Positions 33,676-41,750 of a DNA stretch of 64,000 nucleotides are shown one piece after another. Numbering within the stretch: position 1 is the first letter of the stretch; each line of letters starts with the position of its first letter. Source of the stretch: CAKVLS01 sp045534265 (GTDB taxonomy: Bacteria > Bacillota > Clostridia > Christensenellales > UBA1242); assembly GCA_045534265.1 (NCBI GenBank), contig JAZSJH010000009.1, forward strand, positions 1-64,000, read 5' to 3'. The position numbers and the translations under genes are program-made. The notes beneath the pieces are model-generated. The model was not told the origin of the DNA, ran no database searches, and worked only from the letters and a program-made list of their open reading frames with translations.

Positions 33676-34145
33676 TAAAATTTAAGATAGTATCTGTTGG
33701 CAATATCAAAGAAGATTATTTAAGACAAGCAATCGCCGAATACACAAAAAGAATAAACAAATACGCAAAATGCGAAATAATAGAATGTCCTGAAGGAAAA
33801 TTAAATCCAAATCCATCTATGACTGAGATAAATTCGGTTTTAGAAAAAGAAAGTGATGCTATCATCAAAAATTTAGAAGGTTATAGCATTTTGTGTGACC
33901 TAAATTGCAAACAGCTAACAAGCGAAGAGTTTGCCGCTTCTATCAAAAATATTACAAACACAAACTCTACAATAACCTTTGTTATAGGTAGTTCATATGG
34001 CGTTAGTGATAGAGTGCGAAAAGTTGTAAACGAAAAACTATCTTTTTCAAAAGCTACCTTTCCGCATATGCTTATGCGAGTGATTTTGCTAGAACAAATT
34101 TATCGTGGTATGGCGATAATAAATAACGCAAGTTATCACAAGTAG
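33672..34145 (+). CDS. rlmH: 23S rRNA pseudouridine-1915 N3-methyltransferase RlmH
   Basis: 157 residues from the ATG at 33672 (RlmH is usually about 155-160). This start overlaps the CPBP stop as ATGA and has GGGGG a few bases upstream. An earlier in-frame ATG at 33660 (giving MGDT) is unlikely. SPOUT-fold methyltransferase acting on helix 69 of 23S in assembled ribosomes. IKFKIVSVGNIKEDY opens the protein and FVIGSSYGVSDRV is the SAM-binding knot region, with the usual second Gly of IGG replaced by Ser. The conserved C-terminus HMLMRVILLEQIYRGMAI-INNASYHK is complete. Confidence 0.94.
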   Translation: MIKFKIVSVGNIKEDYLRQAIAEYTKRINKYAKCEIIECPEGKLNPNPSMTEINSVLEKESDAIIKNLEGYSILCDLNCKQLTSEEFAASIKNITNTNSTITFVIGSSYGVSDRVRKVVNEKLSFSKATFPHMLMRVILLEQIYRGMAIINNASYHK

Positions 34146-34151
34146 GTGTCT

Positions 34152-34601
34152 ATGGAAAAGTATATGACCTATGCCTACGAGCTTGCTCAAAAGGCATATA
34201 AAAAAGACGAAGTACCAGTTGGGGCGGTTATTGTATATAATAATAAAATAATCGCAACTGGATATAATAAAAGACAAAAGACTCAAGACGCAACAAACCA
34301 CGCCGAAGTTATTGCAATAAAAAAAGCTTGCAAAAAACTAAAAACTTTTAGGCTAAATGATTGTACAATTTATGTAACACTAGAGCCTTGTGTTATGTGT
34401 GCAGGTGCAATAATTAATGCCCGCATAGGCAAAGTTGTATTTGGGGCGTATGATAAAAAATTTGGTTGCTGCGGTAGCTTATATAATTTACTTGGAGATA
34501 AAAAATTTAATCACCACCCAGAAGTTGTGGGCGGAGTGATGGAACAAGAGTGTTCAAAGATTTTGACTGATTTTTTTGAAAGTAAAAGGATTGATAAATA
34601 A
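34152..34601 (+). CDS. tadA: tRNA-specific adenosine deaminase TadA
   Basis: 149 residues from ATG 34152. A GTG at 34146 is in frame but has no better ribosome-binding site. Deaminates A34 to inosine in tRNA-Arg(ACG). The zinc deaminase motifs are HAEV (His50, catalytic Glu52) and PCVMCAG (Cys80, Cys83), with VPVGAVIV near the start and GAYDKKFGCCGSLYNLL matching the TadA substrate loop. The Shine-Dalgarno sequence is weak, so it probably relies on coupling to rlmH 6 nt upstream. Its last base is the first base of the next start codon (ATAATG). Confidence 0.94.
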   Translation: MEKYMTYAYELAQKAYKKDEVPVGAVIVYNNKIIATGYNKRQKTQDATNHAEVIAIKKACKKLKTFRLNDCTIYVTLEPCVMCAGAIINARIGKVVFGAYDKKFGCCGSLYNLLGDKKFNHHPEVVGGVMEQECSKILTDFFESKRIDK

Positions 34602-35386
34602 TGGAAACTTTAGTGCTAGAAAAACCAGAAACTATTACTGAAAAAATAGAAACAGAAAGTGGTAAATTATCTGTTATAATTTTGCTTACTCAAAACTCTG
34701 CTTTTGTAGGAAATGACAAACCTTGGGAGTTAAAAATTCTTGGAAAAAGTATGAAAGAGTGGGTGTCACTTGCTTGCCAAGATTATCCTGTTCAATATGT
34801 AGAGTATGATGGCAAAAGTGATGTTATGACCATAGCAAAACAAAACATTCGTAGCGGCGAATATACTATGGTTTTGTATAGCGATACTCCACTTATTAGA
34901 AAGAAAACTGTAGAAGAAATTTTTGACTATTGTCTTATCAAAAAGATGTCTGTTTGTAAGCTAACAAGAGGCTTTGTTTTTAGTAACGAATTTTTGAAAA
35001 ATGCGGACAAAATTTACACAGCTGAGCCACAGTATTTTGAAGAAGAAGATTTTATGACTGTGTACAATCTAAAGCAACTTATGATAATAGAAGAAGTGAT
35101 GAAAAATAGAGTACTAAGTTTTCATATGAAAAACGGCGTACGCATTATAGACGGCAGCAGTGTGTCTATTGATGCTGATGTTACAATCAAAGCCGGAACT
35201 GTTATTTATCCAAACAACAGAATATATGGCAAGACATATATTGGCGCTAATGTAACGCTACTTCCCAACAACATAATTGATAGTTGTTATATAGATGATA
35301 ATGTAACTGCCGAATACTCAGTCGTAAAGAACGCCGAACTTCCATTCGGGGCTAAAATAGGCCCATTTGAAAGGATTTTGAAGTAA
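34601..35386 (+). CDS. GlmU N-terminal half-like protein with degenerate nucleotidyltransferase site
   Basis: 261 residues. The alignment to GlmU is recognisable by order: LSVIILL at about 23, PWELKILGKSMKEWV (compare PKVLHKVAGKPMLEWV), YTMVLYSDTPLI (compare LVLYGDVPLI) and two or more left-handed beta-helix coils at the end. The LAAGxGTRM nucleotide-binding loop is replaced by LLTQNSAFVGND, with no Gly-rich loop or Arg, so uridylyltransferase activity is doubtful. The protein stops after the first coils, and the remaining beta-helix is a separate gene (35429). It sits in the normal glmU-pth-mfd locus. Whether it still binds substrate or partners the acetyltransferase is unknown. Its start overlaps the tadA stop by 1 nt. 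Confidence 0.72.
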   Translation: METLVLEKPETITEKIETESGKLSVIILLTQNSAFVGNDKPWELKILGKSMKEWVSLACQDYPVQYVEYDGKSDVMTIAKQNIRSGEYTMVLYSDTPLIRKKTVEEIFDYCLIKKMSVCKLTRGFVFSNEFLKNADKIYTAEPQYFEEEDFMTVYNLKQLMIIEEVMKNRVLSFHMKNGVRIIDGSSVSIDADVTIKAGTVIYPNNRIYGKTYIGANVTLLPNNIIDSCYIDDNVTAEYSVVKNAELPFGAKIGPFERILK

Positions 35387-35428
35387 AATCTAAGAAACAT
35401 TTTTTTGATAAAATACATATAAAAATGT

Positions 35429-35974
35429 ATGGAAAATAATCAAAAAAATAATAATCAATTAATCATAATTGGAGAATGTAAAATAGCAAATGATGTTGAA
35501 TTTATAGGTCAATGTCTTTTGGATAATTGTACAATAGATAACGGCTGCAAAATAATAAACAGCCATATCGAAAAATCTGTCATAGGAAAAAATTGCCAAA
35601 TAGGACCTTATGCTCATATAAGACCTGAGTGCAAAATTGAAGACAATGTCCGCATAGGTAACTTTGTCGAGATAAAAAAATCACTTATAAAAACAGGTAC
35701 AAAAATTGCGCATTTGACATATGTTGGAGATGCAGAAATTGGACAAAATTGTAACCTGGGTTGTGGCGTAGTTTTTTGCAATTATGACGGAAAAACAAAA
35801 CACAAAACAATAATTGGAAATAATGTTTTTATAGGGTCAAATGTTAACTTAGTTGCCCCTATAAAAATCGAAGATAATTGCTTTATTGCCGCAGGCTCTA
35901 CTGTGACAAAAAGTGCAACAGAAAATACCTTTGTGATAGCAAGGGCAAAACAAGAAAACAAACCAAAGAGGTAA
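35429..35974 (+). CDS. glmU: GlmU-type glucosamine-1-phosphate acetyltransferase (C-terminal half)
   Basis: 181 residues consisting almost only of left-handed beta-helix hexapeptide repeats. The acetyltransferase signature of GlmU is complete: IGPYAHIRP (Arg65), GNFVEIKK, KIAHLTYVGDAEIG (His95, Tyr98), CNYDGKTKHKTIIG, FIGSNVNLVAP and IAAGSTVTK. It should acetylate glucosamine-1-phosphate with acetyl-CoA. In most bacteria this is the C-terminal half of a bifunctional protein; here it is a separate ORF 42 nt after the degenerate N-terminal half. No Shine-Dalgarno sequence is visible, and TAAAAT (35409-35414) lies 14 nt before the ATG. Symbol glmU applies to the C-domain only. Confidence 0.88.
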   Translation: MENNQKNNNQLIIIGECKIANDVEFIGQCLLDNCTIDNGCKIINSHIEKSVIGKNCQIGPYAHIRPECKIEDNVRIGNFVEIKKSLIKTGTKIAHLTYVGDAEIGQNCNLGCGVVFCNYDGKTKHKTIIGNNVFIGSNVNLVAPIKIEDNCFIAAGSTVTKSATENTFVIARAKQENKPKR

Positions 35975-35979
35975 CAAAA

Positions 35980-36498
35980 ATGTATTTGATTGTAGGACTA
36001 GGTAATCCTGGAAATAAATATATGAGAACATATCATAATATCGGTTATATGGCAATTGACAAAGTAGCCGAAATGCTAGGTGCAAAATTTACCAAAGTCC
36101 GCAATTCTGCAGATGTTGCACTTGCAAGTTATAAAGGTCAAAATTTGATTTTGGCAAAGCCAAGAACATATATGAATCTAAGCGGCGAAAGCGTAGCAGG
36201 ATTTGTTAGAAAGCAAAAAATCAAACCCGAAAATGTAATTGTTTTTTGTGATGATATCGACCTTGAAAAAGGTGTTTGCAAATACCGTGAACACGGCAGT
36301 GGTGGAACACATAATGGCCTTAGAAATATTGTACTTCATATAGGTACAGAATTTAAGAGAATAAAGATTGGTGCGGGCAACGACAAGAGCAGAGACCTTG
36401 CTGATTATGTACTTAGCCGTATTGATGATGAGAGTATGGAAAAAATAATTCCTGCAATAGATCTTGCATGTGAAAAATTATTTGATATAATAAAGTAG
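35980..36498 (+). CDS. pth: Peptidyl-tRNA hydrolase
   Basis: 172 residues from ATG 35980, chosen because AGAGG is 9 nt upstream and the family motif follows at once (YLIVGLGNPGNKY). An upstream extension in frame reads through the glmU gene and is not real. Cleaves peptidyl-tRNAs released from ribosomes. Catalytic residues: Asn9 in GLGNPG, His19 in YHNIG, and Asp in FCDDIDLEKG (about 89). KPRTYMNLSGESV and GSGGTHNGLRNI complete the signature. It lies 5 nt after the acetyltransferase and 4 nt before mfd, the standard Bacillota order. Confidence 0.96.
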   Translation: MYLIVGLGNPGNKYMRTYHNIGYMAIDKVAEMLGAKFTKVRNSADVALASYKGQNLILAKPRTYMNLSGESVAGFVRKQKIKPENVIVFCDDIDLEKGVCKYREHGSGGTHNGLRNIVLHIGTEFKRIKIGAGNDKSRDLADYVLSRIDDESMEKIIPAIDLACEKLFDIIK

Positions 36499-36502
36499 TA
36501 GT

Positions 36503-39500
36503 ATGTATAGCTTTGTAAATCTAAAGAAACTAGAAAGCCAAATCAAAACCGAAAAGGCTATACAAGTCAACGGTCTTGGTCTTGGCGAAAAAGGTTTTAT
36601 AACAAGTATGATTGGGAGAAAGATTTTGTATATTGCTCCCGATTTTTTTGCTGCTACAAATATGAAAAGGCAACTAAAAGCCCTTGGCAAAAAAGTTGCT
36701 ATAATATCAGACAAGCTACCGCTTATGTTTGGTATTAATGAAAACAAAAACCCTATCTTTAGAGAATACATAACCGCCCTTAATGGCATTGTTAATAATA
36801 CATTAGATGCGGTAATCATTATGCCTGATGTTTTGATGCAAAAACTCCCTAGCCCGGACATAATCAAATCTTCTAGTTTGTTTTTGACGCAAGGCAACGA
36901 GTATAGCATTGATGATATTGTTACAAGCTTAGTAAACCTAGGTTACTCTAGATGTGACGCTATAGAGAGCGAAGGGGAGTTTGCTGTAAGAGGCGATATT
37001 TTAGATATATTTGTATATGGTAGTGTTCTTCCTTTTAGAATAAACTTCTTTGGTGATGAGATAGAAAGCATTTACTCACTGTCTTTAGGGGATTATCGCA
37101 AGGTAAAAGACGAAACTCAAATTTCACTTGTTCCAAACACATTACTTTTCTTAAATGAAAATATAATAAATGATGTTTGTACAAAAATTACAAAGAGTTT
37201 ATCAAACTCAAAAATAAGCGGAGAAAGTTTGATTGCCCTTACTGAAACAATTAACTTTCAACTAGACAACGTTAAAAATAACAAAAATATCTGTACAAGC
37301 TTTGTTGCTCCATTTGTTCCTTATTTTAATAGTTCAATATTAGACTATTTTAGTGGAGAGCAAATAATTTTTGATGAACCTAAGATGATAACAGATTCTT
37401 TGTCATTATCTTTTGCAGATGTTGATTCTTCTTGCGAAGATTTTATCTTAGCGGGAGAACTTTTGCGTGAGCATAAAAGTTTTTATTTTGAAAAACAAGA
37501 AACCCTTCGTGATATCGAAAGCAAAAATGTAATTGCTTTTAACCGTGTTTCTGTTCAAAACAAAATATTTGTTCCGCAAGATGTTGTTACATTTAATACA
37601 ATCTCTACTCAAAAGTATTATATAGACTGGAATAGCTTTGTATACGAACTTAGCCGTTTTGACAAAAACAAAACAACAGTATTTATAAGTGCGGGCTCTT
37701 CACTTACTTTTAACAAACTAAAGGGCATTTTGACATCAAACAGTGTTCCTTTTAATATTGTAAATAGTTTAGAAGAAGCAAAAGATTTTGAGATAAACCT
37801 TTCAGTTACTAATATCCCTATTAGTGCGGGCTTTTATGAAGATAGCTTTTTGATTATTGGTAGTGACGACCTAAACCAAGTCGCGGTCGAAAAAGAAGAA
37901 AGCAAAAAACCAGCAAAACCAATATATGAGCCAAAGGTAAATGACTATGTTGTTCACGAAATACACGGACTTGGTAAATGTATTGCTATCGAAAAACTAA
38001 AGTTGTCATCAAGTTTTAGAGATTATTTTGTTATCGAATACCAAGGTGGAGATATTTTATATCTACCTACAGAAAATGCCAATATGCTATCTGCATATGT
38101 CGGCGAAGCCAGCCCAAAATGCAACAAGATTGGTGGGGCGGATTTTTATAAAGTTAAACAAAAGGTACGAAACTCTGTAAAAGAGCTTGCTTTTGACCTT
38201 ATCAAACTTTATTCAAAGAGAGAACAAGCAAAGGGTTTTGTATATTCAAAAGATAGTTACCTTCAAAAAGAATTTGAAAAGGCTTTCCCATTTGCTTATA
38301 CCGAAGACCAAGTTCAGGCTATTAATGATATAAAAAACGATATGGAAAGCAACCGCATTTTGGATAGACTTGTATGCGGTGATGTTGGTTTTGGTAAGAC
38401 AGAAGTTGCCTTAGTTGCTGCGTATAAAGCAATTCAAGATGGAAAACAAGTTGCCATTATTTGCCCAACAACGATTTTGAGTGAGCAACATTACAATACT
38501 TGTCTTGGTCGTATGAAAGACTTTATGGTGCGTATTGCGTCAATCAATAGACTAAAAACCCCTGCCGAACAAAAATTAATTTTGGACAACCTAAAAGATG
38601 GCAAAATCGATATTATTTGCGGAACGCATAGACTACTTTCTAATGATGTTAAGTTCAAAGACTTAGGGCTTTTGATTTTGGACGAAGAACAAAGATTTGG
38701 GGTTGAGCACAAAGAAAAGTTGAAAAATCTAAAAAATAACATTGACGTTATAACTTTATCTGCAACACCTATTCCAAGAACTTTGTATATGTCACTTATT
38801 GGTATTAGAGATATAAGTTATCTAAACACTCCGCCAAGAGACAGAATCCCAACAAAGACAACTATTATAGACTATTCAGATAGCCTTTTAATAGACGCCT
38901 GCAAAAAAGAAATTGAAAGAGGCGGACAAGTTTTGATTGTCTATAATAGAGTAGAAACAATCTATGATTTTTATGGCAAAGTGTCTAAACTTTTAGGTTC
39001 AGATGTAACTATAGGTGTAGCTCACGGACAAATGAGCCCAAAGGAGCTAGAAGACAATATATATAAGGTGTTTACACGTCAAACTCAAGTTTTGATTAGT
39101 ACCGTACTTATCGAAAATGGTGTGGACCTTCCTTTTGCAAACACCCTTATTGTTATAGACTCAGATAAACTTGGTCTTTCTCAACTATATCAGCTAAGGG
39201 GAAGAATTGGCAGAAGTAATTTGTCTTCTTTTGCTTACTTTACTTTTGAGAGAAATAAGGCGTTGTCTGAAGAAGCTTATAGACGACTTGATGCCCTTAT
39301 GGAATTTAGTGATATGGGCAGCGGCTACAAAATAGCCATGCGTGACCTAGAAATAAGGGGCGCGGGAGATATTTTGGGCGCAAGACAATCAGGTCATATC
39401 GAAAAAGTTGGTTATGACCTTTATATTAAGCTTCTAAAAGAAGCTGTATCTGAGCTAAAAGGCGAAGAAAAACAAGAACTAAAAGATGTAAAACTAGATA

Positions 39501-39916
39501 TTGGTATTAACGCATATCTTCCAAAAGAGTATGTTGCTAAAGAAGAAAGTCGTATCTCTACCTATACCAAAATCAGCAAAATATCAAATCAAACAGACTT
39601 TGATGAGACTATTGAATATTTGCAAAACGCATATGGACAAGTTCCACTTGTTACAAAACAATTGTGTAAGGTGGCATTAATTAAGAATATGTGTCAAAGA
39701 TTATCAATCAAGAGTTTGGTTGTAAATAGTTTCTTTGCAAAAATCAAAGTTTATGAAGATATTGTAAACACAACTTTATGGGAAAAACTTGTAGAAAATG
39801 TCCAAAATATAGGAACTTTCGACCAAACAACAGGTGTTATTGATATAAAAGCAAAAGATTCTGTGGATAAAACTCAAGAAGTTGTAATTAATTTTTTGAA
39901 AAAATGTTTAGAATAA
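36503..39916 (+). CDS. mfd: Transcription-repair coupling factor Mfd
   Basis: 1,137 residues, near normal length. Displaces stalled RNA polymerase and recruits UvrA. N-terminal UvrB-homology region: VRGDILDIFVYG (about 157-168). RNA polymerase-interaction domain (CarD-like): VNDYVVHEIHGLGKCIAI (about 477). RecG-like helicase: QVQAINDIKNDM, Walker A CGDVGFGKTEVA (about 629), DEEQRFGVEHKEKL, SATPIPRTL, ISTVLIENGVDLPFANTLIV and QLYQLRGRIGRS. The TRCF C-terminal domain follows. The ATG lacks a Shine-Dalgarno sequence. A -10-like TATAAT (36486-36491) with TTGCAT 16 nt upstream ends 11 nt before the ATG, so a leaderless transcript from an internal promoter is possible in addition to readthrough from pth. 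Confidence 0.96.
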   Translation: MYSFVNLKKLESQIKTEKAIQVNGLGLGEKGFITSMIGRKILYIAPDFFAATNMKRQLKALGKKVAIISDKLPLMFGINENKNPIFREYITALNGIVNNTLDAVIIMPDVLMQKLPSPDIIKSSSLFLTQGNEYSIDDIVTSLVNLGYSRCDAIESEGEFAVRGDILDIFVYGSVLPFRINFFGDEIESIYSLSLGDYRKVKDETQISLVPNTLLFLNENIINDVCTKITKSLSNSKISGESLIALTETINFQLDNVKNNKNICTSFVAPFVPYFNSSILDYFSGEQIIFDEPKMITDSLSLSFADVDSSCEDFILAGELLREHKSFYFEKQETLRDIESKNVIAFNRVSVQNKIFVPQDVVTFNTISTQKYYIDWNSFVYELSRFDKNKTTVFISAGSSLTFNKLKGILTSNSVPFNIVNSLEEAKDFEINLSVTNIPISAGFYEDSFLIIGSDDLNQVAVEKEESKKPAKPIYEPKVNDYVVHEIHGLGKCIAIEKLKLSSSFRDYFVIEYQGGDILYLPTENANMLSAYVGEASPKCNKIGGADFYKVKQKVRNSVKELAFDLIKLYSKREQAKGFVYSKDSYLQKEFEKAFPFAYTEDQVQAINDIKNDMESNRILDRLVCGDVGFGKTEVALVAAYKAIQDGKQVAIICPTTILSEQHYNTCLGRMKDFMVRIASINRLKTPAEQKLILDNLKDGKIDIICGTHRLLSNDVKFKDLGLLILDEEQRFGVEHKEKLKNLKNNIDVITLSATPIPRTLYMSLIGIRDISYLNTPPRDRIPTKTTIIDYSDSLLIDACKKEIERGGQVLIVYNRVETIYDFYGKVSKLLGSDVTIGVAHGQMSPKELEDNIYKVFTRQTQVLISTVLIENGVDLPFANTLIVIDSDKLGLSQLYQLRGRIGRSNLSSFAYFTFERNKALSEEAYRRLDALMEFSDMGSGYKIAMRDLEIRGAGDILGARQSGHIEKVGYDLYIKLLKEAVSELKGEEKQELKDVKLDIGINAYLPKEYVAKEESRISTYTKISKISNQTDFDETIEYLQNAYGQVPLVTKQLCKVALIKNMCQRLSIKSLVVNSFFAKIKVYEDIVNTTLWEKLVENVQNIGTFDQTTGVIDIKAKDSVDKTQEVVINFLKKCLE

Positions 39917-39927
39917 CAAAAATGTAA

Positions 39928-39956
39928 TTGATTTTATGCGAAAGATTGTGTATAAT
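39928..39956 (+). promoter_or_regulatory. SigA-type promoter for the PrsA/SurA-like lipoprotein
   Basis: TTGATT (39928-39933), 17-nt spacer, TATAAT (39951-39956), directly after mfd. Confidence 0.75.
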
Positions 39957-39989
39957 ATAGCGTATTAGATTATAATTTAGGAGACTGCT

Positions 39990-41687
39990 GTGAAAAAGAA
40001 ACTATTCAGCTTGATAATTAGTTTGTGTTGTATGCTATCTGTGTTTACAGGCTGTAACCTTTTTGGTACAGATATGGATAGATATTATGATGCAATCGTT
40101 GCAAAAGCAGGCGATTTGGAAATAACAAAAGAAGAACTTGTCAATGGTTATTACAACTATGGTCAAAAACTTGTTTCAGAGTCTGGCTATACTGTAAATG
40201 AAGCTCTAAAAGAAACTATGACAATGCTTCTTCAAAGAAAAATGTTGCTTGAGTATATTACAACCAATGCAGATGAAGAAGTTAAAAATACATCACTTAC
40301 TGCAGAAGATTATTATTTTGCTTTGACAAATACAGAATACAACAACGCTGTAAGAGATGCTTGGGACTATGTTGATGGCGAAATCAAAAAGCTTGTTGTT
40401 GCCGAATATGATGACCCATCTGCTGTATTTACTGATGAAACAAAACAAGACCCAGAACACGCTGGAAGCAAAGAAGAATTTGTTCCAACTATTATTGTAG
40501 AACAAGACGGTCGCATTAGGGTTGCTTATGGTAGCCAATATGTAAAAAATGATGATGGCGCATATGTATTTGAAGATGAAGATTCAAAACTAGAACTATA
40601 TTCTTATACAAAGCCAGAATTTATCGAAGAATCTGTTATCGCTGATGTTTGGAAAGAATATATCGAAAAATTAAAGGATAACGAATCTTACAGAAAACAC
40701 AAAGATACTAGCGACAAAGCTGTATTTGAAAGAGAACTTGACAGAATCTTCAAAACATCTTTGGAAAACGCATACCTTACAAAACTTCAAAATTCTTATG
40801 CAAGAACTACAGGTACAAACGCTGGATATTTGACTGGCGCTACTACTCAAAAGATTTTGGATAAATATACTTCTATGTACGAAGCAAACAAAGAAGAATA
40901 TGATATTGACCCAACAGCTTTTTACAAAAATATCACTGATACTTCAAAGAGAGGAAACTACGTATACTTTGGCGAAAGCGAATCTATTATTGAAGTTCAA
41001 CATATTTTGGTAAAATTTGCTCACGAAGAAAGTTCTTATGTTGATGATCCACAGCTAACTGATGAAGAAAATGCACAAGCAAAGGAAGATTTGAATACAA
41101 TATACAATACCTTAGCAAAAGAAAGAGATGCAGAAGGTTATGAAACAGGAAATACAATTTCTGTATATGACCTAAAAAACACTGTAATCAAAAACATTGT
41201 TGATACTGCAAATGGAAACTTTGTTCAAGGTAGCGAAGCTTATGCTGATTATGTAAGAACAGAATTTAACAAACTTATGTATAAATACAACGAAGATGAC
41301 GGTATCTTAAATGCTCAATTTGACTATGCTATTGGCTCTAAAGGTTCAACAGCAATGGTTGAAGAATTTACAAATGCAGCTATCGAACTATTTGAACGTG
41401 GCTATGAAGGTGCAATTTCTGATATTGTTGAAAGTTCTTATGGATATCACATTCTTATCTATACTAACAAGGTAGAAAACGTAGACCTTGGTGTACTTAG
41501 TGTAGAAATGCTAGAAGGTATGAAACTTACAAGCACAACTTGTGCCGAAGATAACATGCTAGAATATATTTATGGTCTTGTAAAAGCTGATGCTTATAGT
41601 ACCTATGAAGCAAACTTGATTGCCACTTTAGAAGCAGGCAAAAAATATACTTACTATAAAGCAAACTACAAAGATTTACTTGACTAA
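39990..41687 (+). CDS. PrsA/SurA-like peptidyl-prolyl isomerase lipoprotein
   Basis: 565 residues starting at GTG 39990, with TTAGGAG 6 nt upstream. Lipoprotein signal ends in FTGC (Cys22). A SurA_N-like chaperone region follows (IVAKAGDLEITKEELVNGYYNYGQKL, LLQRKMLLEYI). The parvulin-like core is visible as IIEVQHILVKFAHEE (about 328-342) and the C-terminal half SSYGYHILIYTNKV (about 476-489), split by a long insert. It is longer than the typical 290-340-residue PrsA, mostly through the N-terminal and internal insertions. It should fold exported proteins at the membrane outer face. It follows mfd, a common position in Clostridia. Terminator at 41703. Confidence 0.88.
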   Translation: MKKKLFSLIISLCCMLSVFTGCNLFGTDMDRYYDAIVAKAGDLEITKEELVNGYYNYGQKLVSESGYTVNEALKETMTMLLQRKMLLEYITTNADEEVKNTSLTAEDYYFALTNTEYNNAVRDAWDYVDGEIKKLVVAEYDDPSAVFTDETKQDPEHAGSKEEFVPTIIVEQDGRIRVAYGSQYVKNDDGAYVFEDEDSKLELYSYTKPEFIEESVIADVWKEYIEKLKDNESYRKHKDTSDKAVFERELDRIFKTSLENAYLTKLQNSYARTTGTNAGYLTGATTQKILDKYTSMYEANKEEYDIDPTAFYKNITDTSKRGNYVYFGESESIIEVQHILVKFAHEESSYVDDPQLTDEENAQAKEDLNTIYNTLAKERDAEGYETGNTISVYDLKNTVIKNIVDTANGNFVQGSEAYADYVRTEFNKLMYKYNEDDGILNAQFDYAIGSKGSTAMVEEFTNAAIELFERGYEGAISDIVESSYGYHILIYTNKVENVDLGVLSVEMLEGMKLTSTTCAEDNMLEYIYGLVKADAYSTYEANLIATLEAGKKYTYYKANYKDLLD

Positions 41688-41702
41688 ACTTAGATAAGTT
41701 AA

Positions 41703-41731
41703 AAGGGGAGAGTAATGCTCCCCTTATTTTT
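41703..41731 (+). terminator. Terminator-like hairpin between the foldase and the flippase-like gene
   Basis: AAGGGGAG (41703-41710) pairs with CTCCCCTT (41718-41725), followed by a T-rich tail. It lies only a few bases before the AAGGAGGG ribosome-binding site of the next gene, leaving no room for a promoter, so the next gene depends on readthrough or on an internal promoter. Confidence 0.8.
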
Positions 41732-41750
41732 TGAAAAAGGAGGGCTGAGA

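Noticed and set aside
34601..35974. Split GlmU as a simple frameshift
   Set aside because: The ORFs are separated by 42 non-coding nt and each has a proper start and stop; the N-terminal half is also internally diverged, so one indel would not restore a normal GlmU.
35878..35979. Upstream extension of pth
   Set aside because: It reads through the acetyltransferase gene in another frame; ATG 35980 has a ribosome-binding site and the family N-terminus.
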